Assembly: GCA_910584195.1 (NCBI GenBank)
Contig: CAJTYV010000040.1
Coordinates: forward strand, 1-19,499
From: an uncultured Ruminococcus sp.
Lineage (GTDB): Bacteria > Bacillota > Clostridia > Oscillospirales > Ruminococcaceae
DNA length: 19,499 nt
Direction: 5' to 3'
Position 1 is the stretch's first letter, and every line of letters begins with the position of its first letter. Of the stretch, positions 1 to 5,565 are shown one piece after another. A program made the position numbers and the translations under genes. The notes beneath the pieces were generated by a model. That model ran no database searches. It had not been told where the DNA came from and was given only the letters and a program-made list of their open reading frames with translations.

Positions 1-74
1 AACTGTACATTGATTTGTGCACTCCTTACGTCCAACTTTTTGTCCGCAGGCCCGTATTCTGTACATTTAGCGGG

Positions 75-103
75 TTGCTATATGCTCCGTAATGCGGTAA
101 TAT
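75..103 (+). promoter_or_regulatory. Promoter P1 for the amidoligase gene
   Basis: The -35 box TTGCTA (75-80) and the -10 box TAATAT (98-103) are separated by exactly 17 bp. The block TTTAGCGGGTTGC (66-78) covers the -35 box and recurs identically at two other promoters in the window (at 1320 and 3257). GCGG directly precedes the -10 box, as at 2253 and 3280. A purine-rich leader of about 60 nt follows, ending in ACGGAGGAA. Start site and regulator are inferred, not seen. Confidence 0.75.
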
Positions 104-166
104 GTGTACTACCGAAAGGGGAAAAACCCAACGGCAAGACAAAAAAACTTTACGGAGGAAACGAAA

Positions 167-1111
167 ATGAACGAAAAAACAGTACAGCAGATTGCAAGAA
201 TGAAAGAGCAGACAATCGGTGTTGAGGTTGAAATGAACAGCATCACAAGAGAAAAGGCTGCAAGAATTGCAGCAGACTTTTTCGGAACAGGACGCTTTGA
301 AAACACAGCAAACAGAAACGGCTACTGCACCTGGTCAGCATGGGATTCACAGGGCAGAGAATGGAAATTCCAGAAAGACGTAAGCATTGCAGGATGCGAT
401 TCAGAAAAATGCGAACTGGTTACACCAATCCTTAAATACGAGGACATTGAAACCTTGCAGGAATTAATCAGAAGACTTCGCAAGGCAGGAGCAATCAGCC
501 ACGCAGGAATTGGTGCAGGAGTTCACATTCACATCGGTGCAAACGGACACACACCACAGAGCCTCAGAACACTTGCAAACCTTATGGCAAGCCACGAAAG
601 ACTGATTGCAGACGCTTTGAAAATCGACCAGGGCAGAATGAACAGATACTGCAGAACAGTTAACCCAAGATTCATCGAGCAGATAAACAAGAAAAAGCCG
701 ACAACAATGGCACAGCTTGCAGACATCTGGTACACTTCAAATGATGCGAACTACGGCAGAACACAGCATTACAACGACAGCAGATACCATATGCTGAACC
801 TCCACGCAACTTTTACAAAGGGCACGGTTGAATTCAGACTTTTCCAGTTTGACAAGCCGACAGCGGAAAAGAAAAACGGACTTCACGCAGGACAGCTTAA
901 AAGCTACATACAGCTTTGCCTGGCACTGAGTCAGATGGCAAAAGACCTCAGAACAGCAAGCCCAAAGCCACAGCAGACCGAAAACCCGAAATTCGCAATG
1001 AGAACATGGCTGATGAGACTGGGATTCATGGGTGAAGAATTCGCAACAGCAAGGGATTTCCTTACAAGAAACCTTGAGGGAGATGCAGCCTTCAGATTCG
1101 GCAGAGCCTGA
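167..1111 (+). CDS. Amidoligase family protein (glutamine-synthetase-like fold, Amidoligase_2 type)
   Basis: This 314-aa protein resembles the phage and Firmicute amidoligases related to glutamine synthetase, which are predicted to form ATP-dependent amide bonds on peptides or proteins. Visible family motifs are IGVEVEM at residues 17-23 (metal-binding Glu pair), CELVTPIL at 82-89, GVHIHIG at 118-124 (paired His) and TVEFRLFQFD near 220-229 (conserved Glu/Arg). All expected catalytic residues look intact. The start at 167 is chosen because GGAGG lies 8 nt upstream; an in-frame ATG at 104 overlaps the promoter and has no ribosome binding site. The next gene encodes a gamma-glutamylcyclotransferase-like protein, a pairing reported for amidoligase operons in comparative genomics. 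Nearly every Arg codon is AGA. The substrate is unknown. Confidence 0.85.
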   Translation: MNEKTVQQIARMKEQTIGVEVEMNSITREKAARIAADFFGTGRFENTANRNGYCTWSAWDSQGREWKFQKDVSIAGCDSEKCELVTPILKYEDIETLQELIRRLRKAGAISHAGIGAGVHIHIGANGHTPQSLRTLANLMASHERLIADALKIDQGRMNRYCRTVNPRFIEQINKKKPTTMAQLADIWYTSNDANYGRTQHYNDSRYHMLNLHATFTKGTVEFRLFQFDKPTAEKKNGLHAGQLKSYIQLCLALSQMAKDLRTASPKPQQTENPKFAMRTWLMRLGFMGEEFATARDFLTRNLEGDAAFRFGRA

Positions 1112-1133
1112 AAAGGCTCGCCCTTCGGGGCGA
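1104..1133 (+). other. Tandem tetraloop hairpins at the amidoligase stop codon
   Basis: GAGCCT (1104-1109) pairs with AGGCTC (1114-1119) around a GAAA loop that contains part of the stop codon. TCGCCC (1118-1123) pairs with GGGCGA (1128-1133) around a TTCG loop. The two stems overlap by two bases, so they would compete or stack slightly shortened. An A-rich rather than T-rich stretch follows, so this is not a typical intrinsic terminator on the plus strand; protection of the mRNA 3' end is a possible role. Confidence 0.5.
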
Positions 1134-1157
1134 AGAAAAACAACGGACGGCAACACA

Positions 1158-1262
1158 GCCACCACGTTGCCCCGTGTGGGCAAGCAGGGATTCCTCCGCA
1201 AAGTTATCCCCACCGAAAGACCAAGCCACACACGGCAAGAAAACAGCCTTATTCGGCAAGGC
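1158..1262 (+). ncRNA. Structured intergenic element, copy A
   Basis: The first of three related elements in the gaps between cassettes. TTGCC (1167-1171) plus GTGTGG (1174-1179) pair with CCACAC (1226-1231) plus GGCAA (1234-1238). Inside, GGGAT (1187-1191) and ATCCC (1206-1210) close a 14-nt loop containing CCTCCG. The 24 nt from 1187 to 1210 are identical to 2088-2111. A 3' hairpin GCCTT/AAGGC lies at 1247-1263. Whether it acts as an independent RNA or as a 3' UTR is not decided by the sequence; it lies between a gene end and the next promoter. Confidence 0.5.
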
Positions 1263-1319
1263 ATAATCTGAACAAATACTACACAATAAAAACCACAGAT
1301 ATTTTGTAGATTTAGCGGG

Positions 1320-1348
1320 TTGCAATTATCCTGAAAAAGAGTTAATAT
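1320..1348 (+). promoter_or_regulatory. Promoter P2 for the GGCT-like gene
   Basis: TTGCAA (1320-1325), a 17-bp spacer and TAATAT (1343-1348). The TTTAGCGGGTTGC block over the -35 box is identical to P1 and P4. A small leader hairpin CCGCA/TGCGG (1356-1372) follows, and then AAAAGGAAG before the start codon. Confidence 0.72.
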
Positions 1349-1395
1349 GTGACTACCGCAGAACAAATGCGGAATTCACGAAAAGGAAGATTCAG

Positions 1396-1845
1396 ATGAA
1401 AAAATACTATATCGCCTATGGTTCAAATCTCAATGTTCAGCAGATGCGATACCGCTGTCCGGGAGCAAGGGTTGTGGGAATCAGCAGCATCAAAGATTAC
1501 GAACTTCTTTATAAGGGCAGCAAGACCGGTTCCTACCTCACCATTGAGAAAAAGAAAGGTTCGGTTGTTCCTGTTGCAGTCTGGGAAGTCACAGCCGATG
1601 ATGAAAAAAGGCTTGATGCCTATGAGGGTTATCCGAATTTCTATTACAAAACCGAGATGGAACTTCAGCTTAGAGGTTCCAAGAAAAGGATAAAGGCTTT
1701 CGTGTACATCATGCACGAAGAACGCAGACTGGGAATTCCGTCACAGACTTACATCAGCACCTGCCGATTCGGATATGCCGTTTTCGGGTTTGATTACAAG
1801 TACCTTGATGAAGCTTACGAAAAAAGTGTCAGAGGAGTGAAGTGA
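1396..1845 (+). CDS. Gamma-glutamylcyclotransferase-like (AIG2/BtrG-like) protein
   Basis: A 149-aa protein of the gamma-glutamylcyclotransferase fold. The substrate-binding loop YGSNL is at residues 8-12 and the likely catalytic Glu is E77 in LDAYEGYP. Family members cyclise gamma-glutamyl amines or peptides to 5-oxoproline and release the amine; BtrG removes a gamma-glutamyl protecting group. Length matches the family. The ATG at 1396 follows AAAAGGAAG by a normal distance. It has its own promoter and overlaps or abuts the next gene, so the two are probably co-translated. Next to an amidoligase, it could trim or reverse a glutamyl-type modification; that role is inferred, not shown. Confidence 0.85.
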   Translation: MKKYYIAYGSNLNVQQMRYRCPGARVVGISSIKDYELLYKGSKTGSYLTIEKKKGSVVPVAVWEVTADDEKRLDAYEGYPNFYYKTEMELQLRGSKKRIKAFVYIMHEERRLGIPSQTYISTCRFGYAVFGFDYKYLDEAYEKSVRGVK

Positions 1846-1847
1846 AT

Positions 1848-2048
1848 ATGAAAGCTGAAACAACGACAGAAAGAACCTGTCCAAAGTGCGGTTGTAGCTA
1901 CACAGAAAGACCTGCCCTTTCCAGAACTGATAATGAAACGATGATATGTCCCGACTGCGGAACAAGAGAGGCTCTGGAAAGTATCGGGATTTCAAAAGAA
2001 GAACAGGATAAAATCGTAAGCATCATTCATCGCAATACAACTGAATAA
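1848..2048 (+). CDS. Small zinc-ribbon protein
   Basis: A 66-aa protein with two Cys pairs, CPKCGC at residues 11-16 and CPDC at 34-37, the pattern of a four-Cys zinc ribbon. The C-terminal part, ISKEEQDKIVSIIHR, looks helical. The ATG at 1848 is preferred over an in-frame GTG at 1842 because the AGAGGAG ribosome binding site (1831-1837) sits 10 nt from the ATG but only about 4 nt from the GTG. It starts 2 nt after the upstream stop, so it is in one operon with the GGCT-like gene. Zinc ribbons of this size bind nucleic acid or protein partners; no specific function can be assigned. Confidence 0.8.
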   Translation: MKAETTTERTCPKCGCSYTERPALSRTDNETMICPDCGTREALESIGISKEEQDKIVSIIHRNTTE

Positions 2049-2050
2049 TT

Positions 2051-2158
2051 GCACACAAGCCGCCACGTAGCCCTGTGTGGGAATGTTGGGATTCCTCCGC
2101 AAAGTTATCCCTTTTGAAACATCGCCCCACACAAGCCACACAGGCGGCTTTGTGTTGC
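2051..2158 (+). ncRNA. Structured intergenic element, copy B
   Basis: It starts directly after the zinc-ribbon gene. The basal stem pairs ACAC-AAGCCGCC (2053-2064) with GGCGGCTT-T-GTGT (2143-2155). The upper stem pairs TGTGTGG (2074-2080) with CCACACA (2136-2142). GGGAT/ATCCC (2088-2092 and 2107-2111) closes a loop with CCTCCG, identical over 24 nt to copy A. A competing 3' hairpin, CACACAAGCC against GGCTTTGTGTTG (about 2128-2157), would exclude the basal stem, so two folds are possible. No protein-coding pattern is convincing across the element. Confidence 0.55.
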
Positions 2159-2229
2159 CGTCATATTCTACACAATATCAACCTCCGAAATCAGCTCAAT
2201 GTTTGTTACATTTATTATCGCAGATATCG

Positions 2230-2258
2230 TTGACTATCCCATTGATATGCGGTAATAT
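2230..2258 (+). promoter_or_regulatory. Promoter P3 for the 120-aa gene
   Basis: TTGACT (2230-2235), a 17-bp spacer and TAATAT (2253-2258), preceded by GCGG as in P1 and P4. It lacks the TTTAGCGGGTTGC block over the -35 box and instead has the best -35 match of the set. The leader contains CGG-GAAA-CCG and ends ACGGAGGAAAACACA before the ATG. Confidence 0.72.
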
Positions 2259-2315
2259 ACTACACAACGGAACGGGAAACCGACCGAAAACAACGAAAAA
2301 ACGGAGGAAAACACA

Positions 2316-2678
2316 ATGACCGAACAGATTAAAACCTATTTTGAAAACCTCAGAAAGAACGCTGAGAACGATGCAAACAAGCTGAGCCGGGGAACACTTG
2401 AAGCCTACTGGACTTACGAATTCAACCTTAACCATAACAGCAGCGAATTTGAATGCAACGAACTTCCCTGGACAACGGACATGAGCGATTTTGTGAAAAC
2501 CATGAGAGAGGCAGGAGTTGAAACCATGGCGGTTACGGAAACAAGCACGGCACTTCTTGAAAACCTTCACAAACTTGCAAACCAGGGCTGCACCATTGAA
2601 GGACTTTGCAAAGTAAGCAGACCGGACATTTGGAGCAAGGACAAAGAATACCCTGCAATCCGAATCAGAATTAACTAA
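2316..2678 (+). CDS. Hypothetical protein, 120 aa
   Basis: I do not recognise a characterised family. The 120-aa product begins MTEQIKTYFENLRK, is rich in Glu/Asn and has predicted helical stretches (residues 1-25 and about 60-100), a WT-rich centre and no signal peptide or membrane segment. The section DFVKTMREAGVETMAVTETST reads like the helix-turn-strand of a protein that handles an abstract binding partner, and nothing more specific can be said. The ATG at 2316 has GGAGG 9 nt upstream. Similar cassette proteins occur in Firmicute mobile elements, from memory. It is followed by a strong hairpin and then the DUF3846 gene, with no clear promoter between, so both may share promoter P3. Confidence 0.75.
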   Translation: MTEQIKTYFENLRKNAENDANKLSRGTLEAYWTYEFNLNHNSSEFECNELPWTTDMSDFVKTMREAGVETMAVTETSTALLENLHKLANQGCTIEGLCKVSRPDIWSKDKEYPAIRIRIN

Positions 2679-2685
2679 AGCCGAA

Positions 2686-2722
2686 GAGCCAAGGGGCAGA
2701 TGAAACTGCCCCACGCAGGCTC
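2686..2722 (+). other. Stem-loop between the 120-aa gene and the DUF3846 gene
   Basis: GGGGCAG (2693-2699) pairs perfectly with CTGCCCC (2706-2712) around ATGAAA, and an outer GAGCC/GGCTC pair (2686-2690 and 2718-2722) extends it. No T-tract follows. It ends a few nt before the AAGGA ribosome binding site of the next gene, so it may set the relative expression or processing of the two-gene message. Confidence 0.5.
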
Positions 2723-2736
2723 AGAAAGGAAAAGCC

Positions 2737-3093
2737 ATGCACATACTTATTGTTGAACCGGGAAAGCACCCAAGAGAAGCAGAAATCGATGGAAGCCTTG
2801 AATCACTGCAGAAGACAGTCGGCGGTTACATTCAGGCAATTTATCCTTGGGAAGATAAAGTAGCTTTAATTGCCGATGAAGAGGCTAAACTGAAATCCGA
2901 TACTCAGTGGAACAGAATGATTCCGGAAATCTGTGATGTCATCAAGGGCACATTTTTCATTGCAGGACTTGGCAGTGAAGATTTTACAGATCTTTCTTCC
3001 GAACTTATGGAAAAATACAAACAGCGTTTCTGGAACATTGAACTTTTCGTTCCAACACCTAACGGTCTGATGCCGATTGTAATAATGGAGTGA
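2737..3093 (+). CDS. DUF3846 domain protein
   Basis: A 118-aa protein matching the DUF3846 pattern: an N-terminal VEPGKHPREAEIDG strand-turn, LESLQKTVGGYIQAIYPW at residues 23-40, VALIADEEAKL at 46-56, and GTFFIAGLGSEDFTDLSSE near 70-90. Proteins with this domain are common in phages, plasmids and gut conjugative elements, often near antirestriction-type genes, but have no established biochemical role. The ATG at 2737 follows AAAGGAAAA. There is no promoter in the 58-nt gap upstream, so it is probably co-transcribed with the 120-aa gene. Copy C of the structured element starts just after its stop codon. Confidence 0.85.
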   Translation: MHILIVEPGKHPREAEIDGSLESLQKTVGGYIQAIYPWEDKVALIADEEAKLKSDTQWNRMIPEICDVIKGTFFIAGLGSEDFTDLSSELMEKYKQRFWNIELFVPTPNGLMPIVIME

Positions 3094-3195
3094 CAGCCGC
3101 CACGTTTGCCTGTAACGGCAAGCATAAACTATTCCGAATACTTACCCAATGCAGAAACAAGCCCCACAAACGGCAATGTGGCGGCTTGTTTCTGC
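3094..3195 (+). ncRNA. Structured intergenic element, copy C
   Basis: The most diverged copy. A long-range helix pairs GCCGCCAC (3096-3103) plus TTGCC (3106-3110) with GGCAA (3172-3176) plus GTGGCGGC (3178-3185). A competing local hairpin is a perfect 13-bp stem, 3151-3163 with 3183-3195, extended by CCAC/GTGG (3164-3167 and 3178-3181). The two folds share bases and exclude each other. The CCTCC loop of copies A and B is replaced here (CTATTCCGAATAC), so only the helices and edges are conserved. The local hairpin could also act as a terminator, although only a weak T-rich arm is present. Confidence 0.5.
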
Positions 3196-3256
3196 TGTCA
3201 TAATATACACAATTCTGAACCGGTTTCATGGCTGTATATTCTGGTAGTTTAGCGGG

Positions 3257-3285
3257 TTGCTATTATTCACACTATGCGGTAATAT
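3257..3285 (+). promoter_or_regulatory. Promoter P4 for the acidic-protein gene
   Basis: TTGCTA (3257-3262), a 17-bp spacer and TAATAT (3280-3285). The TTTAGCGGGTTGC block over the -35 box is identical to P1 and P2, and the ATGCGGTAATATGT segment around the -10 box matches P1. The leader carries GGGAAACC and ends AACGGAGGAAATTAAA before the ATG. Confidence 0.75.
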
Positions 3286-3340
3286 GTACACAACGCAAGG
3301 GAAACCAAGCGAAAACAAACAAAAAACGGAGGAAATTAAA

Positions 3341-3682
3341 ATGGTATCATACGGAATCGCAAAGGCAAGAGCAAAGGCATGGAGAACAGACTGGAACGAA
3401 AAAACCGAAATCACAAAGGCAATCATCACCTGGGTGGACAGCGAGTACGAATACGAACTTGAGATTGAAAACGATGACCACATGGACGATGAGGAGTTCA
3501 AAGCCTGGATTAAGAAAAACGCAGAAGAATTTGCAAAAGAAGATGCAGAGGAAAACGGAACGACATTTGAAGAAATCGACAGCATTGAATACGAAGAGGA
3601 CTACATCGACGATGATGCACTTTTCGAAGATGAATACACTGCATGGGCAGAATTTGAATGGGAATGTGAAACGGGCAGATAA
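3341..3682 (+). CDS. Highly acidic small protein, function unknown
   Basis: A 113-aa protein with about 38 Asp/Glu and only about 11 Lys/Arg residues. The basic residues lie mostly in the first 26 positions; from about residue 33 on it is strongly negative, with many interspersed aromatic residues (EYEYELEIENDD, FEDEYTAWAEFEWE). There is no signal peptide or membrane segment. The composition resembles phage DNA-mimic antirestriction or anti-defence proteins, but acidic composition alone is weak evidence and no family is recognised. The start at 3341 is set by GGAGG 9 nt upstream; an in-frame ATG at 3257 overlaps the promoter. A CGGGC/GCCCG hairpin spans the stop codon. Confidence 0.8.
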   Translation: MVSYGIAKARAKAWRTDWNEKTEITKAIITWVDSEYEYELEIENDDHMDDEEFKAWIKKNAEEFAKEDAEENGTTFEEIDSIEYEEDYIDDDALFEDEYTAWAEFEWECETGR

Positions 3683-3702
3683 TGCCCGCCATCATTTTCA
3701 AA

Positions 3703-3728
3703 ACACAGCCTCAGTAATGGGGCTGTGT
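3703..3728 (+). terminator. Possible terminator after the acidic-protein gene
   Basis: A perfect 8-bp stem, ACACAGCC (3703-3710) with GGCTGTGT (3721-3728), around a 10-nt loop, 20 nt after the stop codon. The T-tract downstream is poor (GTCTCGT), so termination efficiency is uncertain. It marks the end of the small-gene region before the late promoter. Confidence 0.4.
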
Positions 3729-3800
3729 GTCTCGTACCGAAGATATATAGTAAACAAATAATCACAGAGATGTTTGTGCAGTATATTTCTCCGTTTACGC

Positions 3801-3829
3801 TTGATATACTTGAATTAGTATGGTAACAT
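3801..3829 (+). promoter_or_regulatory. Promoter P5 upstream of terL, with overlapping palindrome
   Basis: TTGATA (3801-3806), a 17-bp spacer and TAACAT (3824-3829). The perfect inverted repeat GTAAC-ATG-GTTAC (3823-3835) covers the -10 box and runs past it, a position typical of a repressor operator. A second palindrome, GCCCCATGGGGC (3865-3876), lies in the leader. This is the only promoter seen upstream of the late operon in the window. Confidence 0.6.
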
Positions 3830-3888
3830 GGTTACAATGGGAATAGAATCTCGATTACAAAATCGCCCCATGGGGCTTAAAATTATTC

Positions 3889-3914
3889 AGGCTTGCTTAT
3901 GGCAGGTCTTTTTT
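3889..3914 (+). terminator. Candidate intrinsic terminator in the terL leader
   Basis: AGGCTTGC (3889-3896) pairs with GCAGGTCT (3902-3909) around TTATG, with two G-U pairs, and is followed by a run of six T (3909-3914). It ends 16 nt before the terL start codon, so RNA from promoter P5 would meet it before the first late gene. This arrangement would suit antitermination or attenuation; it could equally be the remnant terminator of a lost upstream gene. Confidence 0.5.
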
Positions 3915-3930
3915 GTTGGGTGGTGATAGA

Positions 3931-5523
3931 ATGGCAAAATACAAGCCGACACGATTTATGGATGAGGATTCAAGGTATGATAAAAAATCAGCAGACTATG
4001 CTGTCTCTTTTATCGAGTGCCTTAGTCATACAAAAGGCACATGGGCGGGAAAAAACTTTGAACTTCTGGATTGGCAGGAACAGATAATTCGTGACCTTTT
4101 CGGTATTCTGAAACCTAATGGATATCGACAGTTTAACACAGCCTACATTGAAATTCCCAAGAAAAATGGCAAGTCAGAACTTGCCGCCTCTGTTGCACTA
4201 CTGCTCACTTGTGGAGATGGCGAAGAATGTGCCGAGGTTTACGGCTGTGCCGCAGACCGACAGCAAGCTGCCATTGTATTTGATGTTGCCGCCGATATGG
4301 TGAGAATGTGTCCCGCACTGAATAAGCGTGTAAAAATTCTGACCTCACAAAAGCGAATCGTGTACATTCCCACAAACAGCTTTTATCAGGTTCTTTCAGC
4401 TGAGGCTTACTCAAAGCACGGATTCAACATTCACGGAGTTGTCTTTGATGAATTGCATACACAGTCAAACAGAAAGCTTTTTGATGTAATGACTAAGGGC
4501 TCCGGTGATGCAAGAATGCAGCCGCTTTACTTCCTTATCACCACTGCCGGAACTGATACCAACAGCATCTGCTATGAAGTACATCAGAAGGCAAAGGATA
4601 TTATTGAGGGCAGAAAGCATGCCCCGACTTTTTATCCTGTTATTTATGGTGCAGATGAGTCTGAGGACTGGACTGACCCGAAAGTGTGGAAAAAGGCAAA
4701 TCCGTCACTTGATAAGACTATCGGAATGGATAAGGTTGTGGCAGCGTGTAATTCTGCAAAAGAAACTCCCGAAGAAGAGAATGCTTTTCGACAGCTTAGA
4801 CTCAATCAATGGGTAAAACAGGCTGTCCGCTGGATGCCTATGGAGAAGTGGGATAAATGCAAGGTAGCATTTGATGAAGATGAACTTGCAGGTCGTGTCT
4901 GCTATGGTGGTCTTGACCTCTCCTCCACTACGGATATTACAGCTTTCGTTCTTGTATTTCCGCCAACTGAGGAAGATGAGCATTACTACGTTCTTCCTTA
5001 TTTCTGGCTACCTGAAGAAACGCTACCTCTCCGTGTAAGACGTGACCACGTTCCCTACGATATATGGGAACGGCAAGGCTATCTGAAAACTACCGAAGGA
5101 AATGTTGTTCACTACGGCTTCATAGAAAATTTCATTGATGAACTGGGGCAGAAATTCAACATAAAAGAGATTGCCTTTGACCGTTGGGGCGCTGTGCAAA
5201 TGTCGCAGAACCTTGACGGTCTTGGCTTTACAATGGTTCAGTTCGGACAGGGCTACAAGGATATGTCACCGCCTACAAAGGAACTGATGAAACTCACCCT
5301 TGAACAGACACTCGCTCATAACGGTCACCCTGTTTTAAGGTGGATGATGGATAATATTTTCATTCGCCGTGACCCTGCCGGAAACATAAAGCCAGATAAG
5401 GAAAAATCCACAGAGAAAATTGACGGTGCTGTTGCCATGATTATGGCTTTAGACCGTGCAATTCGCTGTGGATGTGTGTCTGATGAGTCTGTTTATGATT
5501 CGAGAGAGATGTTGATTTTGTAG
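3931..5523 (+). CDS. terL: Phage terminase large subunit (TerL)
   Basis: A 530-aa packaging ATPase/nuclease of the HK97-like TerL family (COG4626 type). It would bind the portal and pump DNA into proheads, then cut the concatemer. The N-terminal ATPase shows a Walker A variant, EIPKKNGKSE (about residues 74-83), and a Walker B, VVFDELH, with D163 and E164. The C-terminal RNase H-like nuclease shows D329 in GGLDLSSTTD, D417 in AFDRWGA and D498 in IDGAVAMIMA. The length is normal and the gene is intact. The ATG at 3931 follows GGTGGTGAT; an upstream in-frame TTG is rejected. No small subunit gene lies directly upstream, where one is usual. Confidence 0.95.
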   Translation: MAKYKPTRFMDEDSRYDKKSADYAVSFIECLSHTKGTWAGKNFELLDWQEQIIRDLFGILKPNGYRQFNTAYIEIPKKNGKSELAASVALLLTCGDGEECAEVYGCAADRQQAAIVFDVAADMVRMCPALNKRVKILTSQKRIVYIPTNSFYQVLSAEAYSKHGFNIHGVVFDELHTQSNRKLFDVMTKGSGDARMQPLYFLITTAGTDTNSICYEVHQKAKDIIEGRKHAPTFYPVIYGADESEDWTDPKVWKKANPSLDKTIGMDKVVAACNSAKETPEEENAFRQLRLNQWVKQAVRWMPMEKWDKCKVAFDEDELAGRVCYGGLDLSSTTDITAFVLVFPPTEEDEHYYVLPYFWLPEETLPLRVRRDHVPYDIWERQGYLKTTEGNVVHYGFIENFIDELGQKFNIKEIAFDRWGAVQMSQNLDGLGFTMVQFGQGYKDMSPPTKELMKLTLEQTLAHNGHPVLRWMMDNIFIRRDPAGNIKPDKEKSTEKIDGAVAMIMALDRAIRCGCVSDESVYDSREMLIL

Positions 5524-5565
5524 TTTTGGTTACTTCTACAAACTGCAAGTTATGGAGCTGCTTAT

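Noticed and set aside
737..1366. Long minus-strand open frame (209 codons) opposite the amidoligase gene and the following gap
   Set aside because: It runs through the amidoligase 3' end, a structured element and promoter P2, is Cys/Phe/Val-rich without domain features, and has no ribosome binding site. It is a shadow of AGA/GCA-rich codons on the other strand.
1032..2319. Two short plus-strand frames sharing the peptide GFLRKVIP (1032-1271 and 2077-2319)
   Set aside because: The shared peptide is only the translation of the identical 24-nt core of structured elements A and B. The frames have no ribosome binding sites and run through promoters and hairpins.
2196..2714. Minus-strand 172-codon frame opposite the 120-aa gene
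   Set aside because: It overlaps a supported gene with a good ribosome binding site and a promoter; its composition (Phe/Val/Cys/His-rich) is typical of a shadow frame.
1158..3195. CRISPR array or integron attC sites formed by the repeated intergenic elements
   Set aside because: There are only three copies, spaced about 0.9-1 kb apart with genes between; no short regular repeats and no attC core sites or integrase are visible.
3228..3761. Plus-strand 177-codon frame overlapping the acidic-protein gene
   Set aside because: It is Lys/Arg/Thr/Gln-rich and repetitive because it reads the acidic gene out of frame; it starts inside promoter P4.
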